Source of the DNA: Sporosarcina highlanderae
Lineage (GTDB): Bacteria > Bacillota > Bacilli > Bacillales_A > Planococcaceae
Length of the DNA stretch: 64,000 nt
NCBI RefSeq assembly: GCF_030433715.1
Contig: NZ_JAROCC010000003.1
Location: forward strand, 225,836 to 289,835
Direction of reading: 5' to 3'
Of this stretch, positions 55,417-62,188 are shown piece after piece. Position 1 is the first letter of the stretch, and each line of letters opens with the position of its first letter. The position numbers and the translations under genes were made by a program. The notes under the pieces are model-generated. The model made no database searches and was not told the DNA's origin. It saw nothing but the letters and a program-made list of their open reading frames with translations.

Positions 55417-55563
55417 TCTATGGGAAGTCTTATGCGTTCTATGGGAAGTATCGGCGGCTCTATGGGAAGTTTCGACGGTTCTATGGGAAGTCGGACGAGT
55501 TCTATGGGAAGTTGCGGCGACTCTATGGGAAGATCGATATGATTTATGGGAAGTCGAGTCGCG
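55417..55563. repeat. Seven-copy tandem array with exact 21-bp period, core TCTATGGGAAGT
   Basis: Cores start at 55417, 55438, 55459, 55480, 55501, 55522 and 55543, exactly 21 bases apart. Five copies have the full 12-base core and the last two differ by one or two bases. The 9 bases between cores are different each time. The array lies between the facing terminators of ytxK and dapA, with no ribosome site nearby. Confidence 0.9.
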
Positions 55564-55591
55564 GAACAGACTTATTAACATCTTATTTTTT

Positions 55592-55634
55592 AAAAAACTG
55601 TCCCGAAAGTCAGTTTTTTGACTTTCGGGACAGC
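55592..55634 (-). terminator. Intrinsic terminator of dapA
   Basis: CTGTCCCGAAAGTCA pairs with TGACTTTCGGGACAG. On the minus strand it ends in a run of T. Confidence 0.9.
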
Positions 55635-55657
55635 TCCTTCTTAAAATATGACTTACT

Positions 55658-56542
55658 TTAGACAGTTACTTCCTCATGTGCATTCAAGGCGTTTTGTACT
55701 GTAAGCAGTTGTTCGTCATTTAATGGAATCATCGGTAAGCGGACTCCGCCCACATGCGTTCCTGTTAAATTCAATGCGGCTTTTACACCGGAAGGGTTTG
55801 GTGCCACAAAGAGTGCCTTTATCATTGGCAATAGTCTACGGTGGTCTTTTGCCGCCTGTTGAACATTGCCAAGTTTAAAGTTTCGAATCATTGATTGCAT
55901 TTCGTTTCCGATAATATGTGATGAAACAGAAACAACGCCTACTCCTCCTATAGACAAGACTGGAATTGTCAAAGCATCATCTCCACTATATAGTGAAAAG
56001 CTTGCAGGCGTCCGGTCGATGATTTCGGCCATCGCGTCTAAATTACCGTTAGCTTCCTTGAGCGCTACAATATTTGGAATTTCAGCAAGGCGGACGATTG
56101 TGTCTACCGTCATGTTGACGACGCTGCGTCCAGGAATATTGTAAAGCATGACAGGTAAAGAAGTAGCGTTCGCAATTGATTTGAAGTGCAAATATAAGCC
56201 TTCTTGAGAAGGGTTATTATAATAAGGTGCCACAAGCATAACTGCATCTACCCCAACGTTTTCCGCTTGTATGGTCATATCGACGGATTCCTTCGTATTA
56301 TTCGAACCAGTTCCTGCAATAACCGGAACTCGTCCTGCGACGACGTCTACTGTAAACCTGAATAACTCTAATTTTTCTTCGTTTGTTAATGTAGGGGATT
56401 CTCCAGTTGTGCCTGCCACGACTAAAGCGTCAGTTCCGTTTGCGAGTAAATGATTGATCAAGTTTCTTGTTGCTGGGAAGTCAATATCTCCGTGTTCGTT
56501 AAAAGGTGTCACCATTGCTGTTACGATTTGTCCGAAATTCAT
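55658..56542 (-). CDS. dapA: 4-hydroxy-tetrahydrodipicolinate synthase DapA
   Basis: The 294-residue class I aldolase-fold enzyme has ALVVAGTTGESPTLTNEEK, PVIAGTGSNNTKESV, MLYNIPGRSVVNM (catalytic Tyr region) and the Schiff-base lysine in IVALKEANGNLD. It condenses pyruvate with aspartate semialdehyde, the first step to lysine, DAP and, in sporulating cells, dipicolinate. The ATG at 56542 follows GTGGAGA; an ATG at 56563 is poorly placed. A lysine riboswitch precedes it, so it is probably the housekeeping or a second lysine-repressed copy. Confidence 0.96.
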   Translation of the reverse strand: MNFGQIVTAMVTPFNEHGDIDFPATRNLINHLLANGTDALVVAGTTGESPTLTNEEKLELFRFTVDVVAGRVPVIAGTGSNNTKESVDMTIQAENVGVDAVMLVAPYYNNPSQEGLYLHFKSIANATSLPVMLYNIPGRSVVNMTVDTIVRLAEIPNIVALKEANGNLDAMAEIIDRTPASFSLYSGDDALTIPVLSIGGVGVVSVSSHIIGNEMQSMIRNFKLGNVQQAAKDHRRLLPMIKALFVAPNPSGVKAALNLTGTHVGGVRLPMIPLNDEQLLTVQNALNAHEEVTV

Positions 56543-56613
56543 AAATTCTCCACGTCCTATCATTTATTTTTTTATAAAATAAATAGAGGAGAGGGGCATT
56601 TTGTAAATGAACG

Positions 56614-56645
56614 CAAAAAGCAACAACGAGGGCTCGTTGTTGCTT
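56614..56645 (-). terminator. Regulatory terminator of the lysine riboswitch
   Basis: AGCAACAACGAG pairs with CTCGTTGTTGCT around a short GC-rich centre. On the minus strand it is followed by TTTTTGCG, so it can stop transcription before dapA. Confidence 0.85.
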
Positions 56646-56661
56646 GAAATAAAATAAATTA

Positions 56662-56862
56662 TTTCATTGCATAAGATAGCCCTCCATATAGTTTCCTATA
56701 TGACAATCCTGGACTTATTCAACCCAGAACCAGCTTCGAGAAGAATGAGATTCTCTACACTTCGGCAAATTCCCCTTTCCACAAACATCACAGGATCTCA
56801 TTATCCTCCGATTGTGTACTGATGGTCTTTGCGCCTCTATCCTTACTTCAAAACTTTCGAAA
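56662..56862 (-). promoter_or_regulatory. Lysine riboswitch (L box) before dapA
   Basis: On the minus strand the leader contains the L-box conserved blocks in order: GATAGAGGCGCAAAGACC with ATCAGTA, GGAGGATAATGAGATCC, AAAGGGGAATTTGCCGAAG, CTGGTTCTGGGTTGAATAAG, GTCATATAGG and GGAGGGCTATC. With lysine bound, the downstream terminator should form and dapA be turned off. Confidence 0.93.
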
Positions 56863-56885
56863 TAAGATAATATTGAATTACTAAA

Positions 56886-56914
56886 ACTTTAACCCTTATT
56901 GGTCCGAATTGCAA
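56886..56914 (-). promoter_or_regulatory. Possible sigma-A promoter of the riboswitch-dapA transcript
   Basis: On the minus strand TTGCAA and TAAAGT are 17 bases apart, about 30 bases before the aptamer. Confidence 0.4.
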
Positions 56915-56973
56915 GTAAAACTTAATAAAGCGTATAAAAGTAATGAATTTTTTAGAAATTAATTTGCAATAAG

Positions 56974-57019
56974 GTTGATTTCCGCTTCGGTTGGTCGCTT
57001 TCCTTGGGGCGCGGGCATC
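56974..57019 (+). repeat. Dispersed repeat, truncated copy 4
   Basis: GTTGATTTCCGCTTCGGTTG, then CGCTTTCC and GCGCGGGCAT, match the left half of the copy at 46.2 kb; the right half is missing. Confidence 0.6.
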
Positions 57020-57107
57020 CGTTTTGGCAGAAAGGGACCATTTAACGGAATAAATCTGTAACCAGTATCGTTTTAACCGTCTGATAGTGAAAGGGAGTGA
57101 CATAGTA

Positions 57108-57641
57108 ATGAAAAGAATCTATATGTTTGTTTTTGCTATCTTGGTTAGCACCTTATTAATAGGATGTGGTGCAGAAGATAAAACCAGCGGTAATTTGGCA
57201 GATGATAGTAATCAAGTCATTGAATTTGAAATAATAGCGAGTGCGAAAGCCTTACCTTCCAACTTTAATGATCTTGCGTTCGAAAGAAAGGAAACACCAT
57301 TTTTTCAGTATTTAGTGAAAAAAGTTGAAAATCACTCTGAATATGGCGATATATGGAGCTTATATGAATTTGAAAATGCAAAACCAAACGTCGACTTTAA
57401 CAAGAAAGCCGTTGTTTTCGTTGGTGTTCACGAATCCGGAAGTTGTCCCTACAAGATAAACAATGTTGAGTTAAACTCTGGAAAAACTATTTCAGTATCT
57501 TTATTCGAACCAGACGGAGCTTGCGATGCCAGTGCAACTCCGAGAACATTTGTACTTAAGATTGATAAAGAAGTATCTAAAGAAATAAAGAAGGTGAGTA
57601 TTGTTCAAAGTGGAGTGGAAACGGTCATACCGTTTGAATAA
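57108..57641 (+). CDS. Putative lipoprotein, possibly with a PrcB-like C-terminal domain
   Basis: The 177-residue protein has a lipoprotein signal with lipobox LIGC (Cys at residue 20). A mature domain follows in which KKAVVFVGVHESGSCPYKINNVELNSG and RTFVLKIDKEVS give an alternating beta pattern like the PrcB C-terminal domain; this is a weak match. Two further cysteines (SCPYK, GACDAS) could form a disulfide outside the cell. AAAGGGAG lies 10 bases before the ATG. Start of the second accessory region. Confidence 0.65.
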   Translation: MKRIYMFVFAILVSTLLIGCGAEDKTSGNLADDSNQVIEFEIIASAKALPSNFNDLAFERKETPFFQYLVKKVENHSEYGDIWSLYEFENAKPNVDFNKKAVVFVGVHESGSCPYKINNVELNSGKTISVSLFEPDGACDASATPRTFVLKIDKEVSKEIKKVSIVQSGVETVIPFE

Positions 57642-57992
57642 TAAGTAAACAAATGGAAAAGTGGAAAGACAAAGGCTTTCTGACAGACGAACATTAATTC
57701 GACCTTTAAATTCAAGTAGGAGATCAAAGTACGATTTTTTGTGATTTTCTATTCAATAATGGTTGAACATTTTATTATTAACATATACCTAATGAGATAT
57801 CGGCGCAATTCAGTGTCATAAAGTGGTATGCTACTCTTCGAAAATGGAGAGTAGCTTTTTTCTTTTAGTAAATAAATTCCCCGCAGACGTTAGATAGTAG
57901 AATTTGGTGTTTAAATATTTTTTTCATTATATTGTATACCTTTTTAAAGAAATTGACTCTTTATTAATGAGGGGCGTTAGAAAGGAGGAACT
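57642..57992. other. Intergenic stretch between the lipoprotein and the first ECF sigma gene
   Basis: The 351 bases hold one clear hairpin terminator (57829-57864: GCTACTCT / AGAGTAGC then TTTTTTC) and AT-rich sequence before the sigma gene. I see no gene, and no convincing ECF-type autoregulatory promoter. Confidence 0.6.
57829..57864 (+). terminator. Intrinsic terminator downstream of the lipoprotein gene
   Basis: GCTACTCT pairs with AGAGTAGC, followed by TTTTTTCTTTT. Confidence 0.75.
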
Positions 57993-58499
57993 ATGGATTC
58001 ACAGTTTTTGTTGAAAATATATAATGAACAGGCAAAAATGATTTATTTCTACTTAAAAAAGAATGGCTGTAGTCATGAAGATGCGGAAGATATTGTTCAA
58101 GAAAGCTATATGAAGTATATCGCTTATAGTAGCGGTGTTCCATCCGATAAAGCCCTCTCATATATTTTCACCATTTCGATGAATGAATTTAAAAAGATGT
58201 TGGGAAGGAAGGGAAAAGAGCAGGTATTTTCAATTGATGATCATCATTTCTGGAATAATTTTGCGAATGACCAAGATACGGAATCCAGTATTTTACGTCT
58301 TGAAATGAGTCAAGAAATTGACCTTACATTAAAGCATATTAAAGAAGTGTATAGGCAGTTGCTTTTATTAAAATATGAGCTTGAGCTTAGTTATAAAGAT
58401 ATTGCTCTGTTGTTAGGAATGAAGGTAGAAACTGTAAGAACTTATTTATTTCGTGCAAGAAAAGAATTTCAAGAAACATGGAGGAATTTACATGGATGA
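57993..58499 (+). CDS. ECF-type RNA polymerase sigma factor (module 1)
   Basis: The 168-residue protein has sigma region 2 (FLLKIYNEQAKMIYFYLKKNGCSHEDAEDIVQESYMKYI, residues 5-43) and region 4 with a helix-turn-helix (LLKYELELSYKDIALLLGMKVETVRTYLFRARKEF, about 129-163). There is no region 3. AAAGGAGG lies 6 bases before the ATG. Its last 8 bases overlap the anti-sigma gene, so the pair is translationally coupled. The signal and regulon are unknown. Confidence 0.9.
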   Translation: MDSQFLLKIYNEQAKMIYFYLKKNGCSHEDAEDIVQESYMKYIAYSSGVPSDKALSYIFTISMNEFKKMLGRKGKEQVFSIDDHHFWNNFANDQDTESSILRLEMSQEIDLTLKHIKEVYRQLLLLKYELELSYKDIALLLGMKVETVRTYLFRARKEFQETWRNLHG

Positions 58500-59433
58500 T
58501 TTCAGAGAGGATATTTTTGACGAGCAGAAGATAAAGAAAGCGATAAAAAAGGGTAAAAGAAAATCAATTATAATGATTGTTTTTGTCTCAGTCATTGTAT
58601 TTGTCGTTCTCAATGCAATCAATTTTGCCGCTTATTCCTACTTTAGCCAAAGCGCATTTAAACAATGGGATGCTTATATCAAACTTAGTACTCCAAATGG
58701 TTATATTAGCGAAACTGTGGATACAAAAGGTATTTTAGGTGGAGAAAGCCAATTTAAAGTCTCCAAAAATATGAAAATCAAGTCGCTAGTAATCGAACAA
58801 AAACAATACAAGTTTGGTGTACTGCCATCACTCTCCTATTCAAGAATAGCAGGTAACAGCATTGGGTTCACTGGAGAGGATTGGCAGGTTACTTATAAGG
58901 AGAATGGTTGGCGGAACTTACTGTTTTTCCATCCGGATGTTACGTACCAAGAATACAAACACGATGAAGATTTGATTAACCAGATGCAGGGGGAACAAAT
59001 ATATGAAGTAGCGCTCTCTTTTGATAAACCATATAAACAGAGAGAACTGCCCTTATATGAACTCCCTACAATTACTTGGTTTTGGATAAACACGTATAGT
59101 GATAGCCAATTGAAAACATTTCAAGAAAAAGCGAGAAAAAACGATTGGTCTTCGACTTTTATAAGAGAGAATGAAGCATTAGGTTTTTCCGTTAACTACT
59201 CTATTTACTCAACTATTAAATTGGATAATGAGTATGAAGACTTTTTAAATCTTTTACAAACGAGTTTTTATCATGAACATCATAGGGCTTATGACTTTAT
59301 GAAAGATGTGGATGCAAAGGACGTGGAAATATTAGGCATCGTCGTTTATGGTACAAAGGAAGAATTAACAAATATCATTCAACAACCCTTTATTAAGGCT
59401 GTTTCACTAGGAGGAGTTATAAATAATTATTAG
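58492..59433 (+). CDS. Anti-sigma factor with sigma-factor-regulator domains (module 1)
   Basis: The 313-residue protein has a short cytoplasmic N-terminus (about residues 1-25) and one membrane span (SIIMIVFVSVIVFVVLNAINFAAY). A large outer domain follows, with FHPDVTYQEYKHDEDLINQM and VAKDVEILGIVVYGTKEEL-like sequence. This layout fits the paired Sigma_reg_N/Sigma_reg_C anti-sigma family. The cytoplasmic end would hold the sigma factor. The ATG overlaps the sigma stop by 8 bases and follows GGAGG. Confidence 0.83.
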   Translation: MDDFREDIFDEQKIKKAIKKGKRKSIIMIVFVSVIVFVVLNAINFAAYSYFSQSAFKQWDAYIKLSTPNGYISETVDTKGILGGESQFKVSKNMKIKSLVIEQKQYKFGVLPSLSYSRIAGNSIGFTGEDWQVTYKENGWRNLLFFHPDVTYQEYKHDEDLINQMQGEQIYEVALSFDKPYKQRELPLYELPTITWFWINTYSDSQLKTFQEKARKNDWSSTFIRENEALGFSVNYSIYSTIKLDNEYEDFLNLLQTSFYHEHHRAYDFMKDVDAKDVEILGIVVYGTKEELTNIIQQPFIKAVSLGGVINNY

Positions 59434-59561
59434 GTTATTTTCTGTTAAGGAAAATGTTTCTTCCAAGTATGAAGTAATATGTGTTTTTTCGCTGTTGGTG
59501 TTCGCTGCAGAATATTTCTTGTAAAATAATTTGCCAGTTCAGAAAAGGGTGATTTAGCTAA

Positions 59562-59765
59562 GTGAAAGGGGGGGAGGAATTGTTTTCGTTTATATCAAGT
59601 ATATTGCTTCTTATCTATGTTTTGGTTGTTATTTTCGTCGCTTACTTTTTAATCACTGTAGTATTGTTTATGAAAAAGAAAAATCGTAGTGATGAATTAC
59701 TACTTCAAAAAATTGATGAATTATCCCAGAGGTTAAATGAACTGAAAGAAGATAAAAGAAGCTAA
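59562..59765 (+). CDS. Small single-span membrane protein with a charged C-terminal helix
   Basis: The 67-residue protein has one long hydrophobic segment (ISSILLLIYVLVVIFVAYFLITVVLFM). A charged helix follows (LLLQKIDELSQRLNELKEDKRS) that could form a coiled coil. It resembles DUF4083-type small proteins. Either the GTG at 59562 (AAAGGGTGA 10 bases upstream) or the TTG at 59580 (a G-rich site close by) could be the start. Function unknown; it stands between two ECF modules. Confidence 0.55.
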   Translation: MKGGEELFSFISSILLLIYVLVVIFVAYFLITVVLFMKKKNRSDELLLQKIDELSQRLNELKEDKRS

Positions 59766-59823
59766 TCGTTTATTACCTTTCTTTCACAAACGGGCGCGAT
59801 TGACGATAGAAACAGACACCTAA

Positions 59824-59888
59824 GTTGATTGAGTGGAAGGCGACCGACTTCGGCTGGAGCGTGAAAACTAACTAGTTTACTTCAATCA
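59824..59888 (-). repeat. Dispersed repeat, short degraded copy 5
   Basis: GTTGATTGAGTGGAAGGCG at one end and TTTACTTCAATCAC at the other resemble the two ends of the 130-bp repeat in reverse orientation, with most of the middle gone. Confidence 0.45.
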
Positions 59889-59905
59889 CAAGCCTCAACA
59901 CAAAG

Positions 59906-59939
59906 GCGCATTTCCAGAGTATGGATCTGCGTTTTTTTG
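59906..59939 (+). terminator. Intrinsic terminator
   Basis: CGCATTTCCA pairs with TGGATCTGCG (one mismatch), followed by TTTTTTT. Confidence 0.65.
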
Positions 59940-60106
59940 CGTGACAGGGCCAAAGATTTCTATGATGAAGATTGACAGCAATATAACCCCAGATGAAAAT
60001 TAGTTTAATGAATAAAAAAAGACTGAAAGTTCTTTGAGAATAAACTCTTAGACAGTTCGTTGTACTTTATGAAAAAGCTTTTTCAATCACATAAGGAGCG
60101 AAATAA

Positions 60107-60670
60107 ATGAAAAGTTCATCAACAAATTTTGTCAATAGATTAAAAAAACAAAAAGAAGATGCACTGGAGTACATCATTGATGCTTATATGCCACTTGTGA
60201 AAACAATCGCGACGAAAATTTTGCACAATATGAAGCGACCAGATATCGATGAATGTATCAACGATGTTTTTCTAACCGTTTGGCAAAATGCTCATCAATT
60301 TCAAGGTGATATACAAGACTTTAAGAAATGGATTGGCATAATTACAAAATACAAAGCAATTGATCGTTATCGGCAGGTTAAAAAACAAAACGAACATGAA
60401 CAATCGGATGCACCACTTGAACATAAAGCGAGTACTTTGCGAACAGACACATCCGTCTTGAAACGGGAAGAAAAAAACGAATTATTATTTGCGATTAGTC
60501 GATTAAAGGAAATCGACCGCGATATTTTTATGATGAAATATTATTTGGAGCTTTCAAATAGCGAAATTGCTGACAATTTAGGTATATCTAAAGCCGCGGT
60601 AGATAATCGTTTGTATCGAGGCAAGAAAGAATTAGCCGCAAATACAAAGTTAAAGGAGCTATTTGTATGA
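60107..60670 (+). CDS. ECF-type RNA polymerase sigma factor (module 2)
   Basis: The 187-residue protein has region 2 (YIIDAYMPLVKTIATKILHNMKRPDIDECINDVFLTVWQN, about residues 23-62, then KKWIGIITKYKAIDRYRQ). Region 4 is FAISRLKEIDRDIFMMKYYLELSNSEIADNLGISKAAVDNRLYRGKKEL. It overlaps the next gene by 4 bases (ATGA). AAGGAG lies before the ATG. The sequence is not close to the module 1 sigma. Signal and targets are unknown. Confidence 0.9.
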   Translation: MKSSSTNFVNRLKKQKEDALEYIIDAYMPLVKTIATKILHNMKRPDIDECINDVFLTVWQNAHQFQGDIQDFKKWIGIITKYKAIDRYRQVKKQNEHEQSDAPLEHKASTLRTDTSVLKREEKNELLFAISRLKEIDRDIFMMKYYLELSNSEIADNLGISKAAVDNRLYRGKKELAANTKLKELFV

Positions 60671-61692
60671 GTATGAAGGATTGGATAGATATGGATATCG
60701 ATCAACTTGTATTATTAGATGTAACAGATATCGAAAAGGCACGCGTCAAACAACATATACTCAAAAAACACAAAAAAGCACCGATTTGGCGTGATATTGC
60801 CGTCGCTGCAGTTATCATTGGTGGAGCAAGTACAGCAACAGGTTTTGCATTCCCATCCCTTGCTGCACAAATACCGTTTATGAATAATGTCATTAATTAT
60901 TTTGATGATGAAGAACAACGTTATAAGAATTTTGAGGCCTACTCTACCGATATTGACCTTTCGCAGACGAGTAATGGTATTACGGTCATGATTGATAATG
61001 CTGTATATGACGGAACAAACATTACTGTGTCGTTTGCGATTGAAACTGATCATGATTTTGGCGAAACGATGCGTATAAGTGCACCAAATTGGTTTGGTGT
61101 AGTTGGTGCAAGTGGTAGTGGTGGTAGTAGTGATATTACTAAGATAAGTGATAGGCGATATGTCGGCTTGTCAACATTCAGACCACATTTTAAGAACGAT
61201 CAATATCCAGAAACAGTGGAAATCACTTGGTCTCCGCAGGCCTTTAATAGTATGTCAAATGATTTAGAGATTAGGGGGAATTGGTCATTCGGCTTTTCAT
61301 TAGATCGTTTAGAAGGAGATATACAGCTCGTGAATGAAACTGTACAGAGTAAAGATGTGAAGTTCACTTTGAAATCGGTTGAATTCACTGATGTTTCGAC
61401 GGTTATTGCCTATGAACAAGTAGTGACGGACGAACTCCTTGAACAATGGCCAAGTATAACACCAGTATTTCAAGTCACAGACGATCTCGGTCATGTGTAC
61501 ATGGATGGAGGCGGTGGTGGTGGCGTTTCTACTAATAACGGGAAGAACTTCAAAGGAACGACAACATTCGGTACAATCCATGAAGGCGCCAGTCAGCTCT
61601 TTATCCAACCAGTTGAAATCGCAAGTCTTATGTCTGGTCAAGGTCACACCGAAATCAAACTAGATCCGATTGTCATTGAGTTAAAAAAGTAA
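60667..61692 (+). CDS. DUF4179-type membrane anti-sigma protein (module 2)
   Basis: The 341-residue protein has a cytoplasmic N-terminal part (residues 1-42) and one membrane span (IAVAAVIIGGASTATGFAFPSLAA). A large outer domain follows that matches the DUF4179 pattern (MIDNAVYDGTNITVSFAIET) with later immunoglobulin-like beta segments. A glycine run (DGGGGGGV) lies in an outer loop. The overlap with the sigma gene and the topology make it the partner anti-sigma factor. The ligand or stress it senses is unknown. Confidence 0.8.
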   Translation: MSMKDWIDMDIDQLVLLDVTDIEKARVKQHILKKHKKAPIWRDIAVAAVIIGGASTATGFAFPSLAAQIPFMNNVINYFDDEEQRYKNFEAYSTDIDLSQTSNGITVMIDNAVYDGTNITVSFAIETDHDFGETMRISAPNWFGVVGASGSGGSSDITKISDRRYVGLSTFRPHFKNDQYPETVEITWSPQAFNSMSNDLEIRGNWSFGFSLDRLEGDIQLVNETVQSKDVKFTLKSVEFTDVSTVIAYEQVVTDELLEQWPSITPVFQVTDDLGHVYMDGGGGGGVSTNNGKNFKGTTTFGTIHEGASQLFIQPVEIASLMSGQGHTEIKLDPIVIELKK

Positions 61693-61781
61693 TATTTATA
61701 TCCCCTGTAGAAGTTTTAACGTGCATGTTGAATAAATTAGTGCTCTTCGCGATAATTCAAATTACTCAGACAATAAAACGA

Positions 61782-61810
61782 TTGACAATAATGTTTTTCT
61801 CAGATATGAT
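61782..61810 (+). promoter_or_regulatory. Sigma-A promoter of the second lysyl-tRNA synthetase transcript
   Basis: TTGACA and TATGAT are 17 bases apart, directly before the T-box leader. Confidence 0.8.
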
Positions 61811-61816
61811 GATTTC

Positions 61817-62127
61817 AAATTATACGGAATATAAAGGCTGAGAAGAGAACAGTAATTTTGATTAATTATTTTCAGAGAGCTCCGGTAGGTGGGAAGGAGC
61901 AATAATGATCTTAATGAAAAAAGGCTCTGAGCTGCGCACGGATCTAAGAACGTACTTAGTGATACTGCGACGGGATCTCCCGTTATAGAGATAGGGTATA
62001 CTCAATTATTATAATTGACGTACCCGAAGAGGTTGATATGATGACATATCAATAAACTGGGGTGGTACCACGGAGCTTAAACTCTCGTCCTCAAGATGGA
62101 TAATCTTGGGGGTGGGAGTTTTTTTGT
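61817..62127 (+). promoter_or_regulatory. T-box riboswitch (Lys) before lysS2
   Basis: The stem I region contains CAGAGAGCTCCGG and TAGGTGGGAAGGAGC. The specifier position, just before GGCTCTGAGCTGCG, falls in a run of A and reads AAA (Lys). The T-box core GGGGTGGTACCACGG is at 62059-62073. The terminator hairpin (AACTCTCGTCCTCAAGAT / ATCTTGGGGGTGGGAGTT) ends in TTTTTTTG. Uncharged tRNA-Lys should switch the gene on. Confidence 0.88.
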
Positions 62128-62188
62128 TGTCTAAATAATTATTTTGAAATAAATAACAGTCAAACTAATAAAGAATGGAGCGAGCAGT

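Larger units (their letters stand above)
59766..60106. other. Intergenic stretch before the second ECF module
   Basis: The 341 bases hold a degraded dispersed repeat (59824-59888), a hairpin terminator (59906-59939: CGCATTTCCA / TGGATCTGCG then TTTTTTT), and then AT-rich sequence leading to the sigma gene. I see no gene in it. Confidence 0.6.

Noticed and set aside
55417..55563. CRISPR-like array
   Set aside because: Repeats are 12 bp and spacers 9 bp, far too short for CRISPR, and no cas gene is near.
55376..55621. 81-codon frame with repeated Leu-Trp-Glu-Val units across the 21-bp array
   Set aside because: The start lies inside the ytxK terminator, there is no ribosome site, and the periodic protein is only the 7-codon reading of a 21-bp DNA repeat.
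57087..57107. Upstream start for the lipoprotein at 57108
   Set aside because: It would add residues before a normal lipoprotein signal and sits on the ribosome site.
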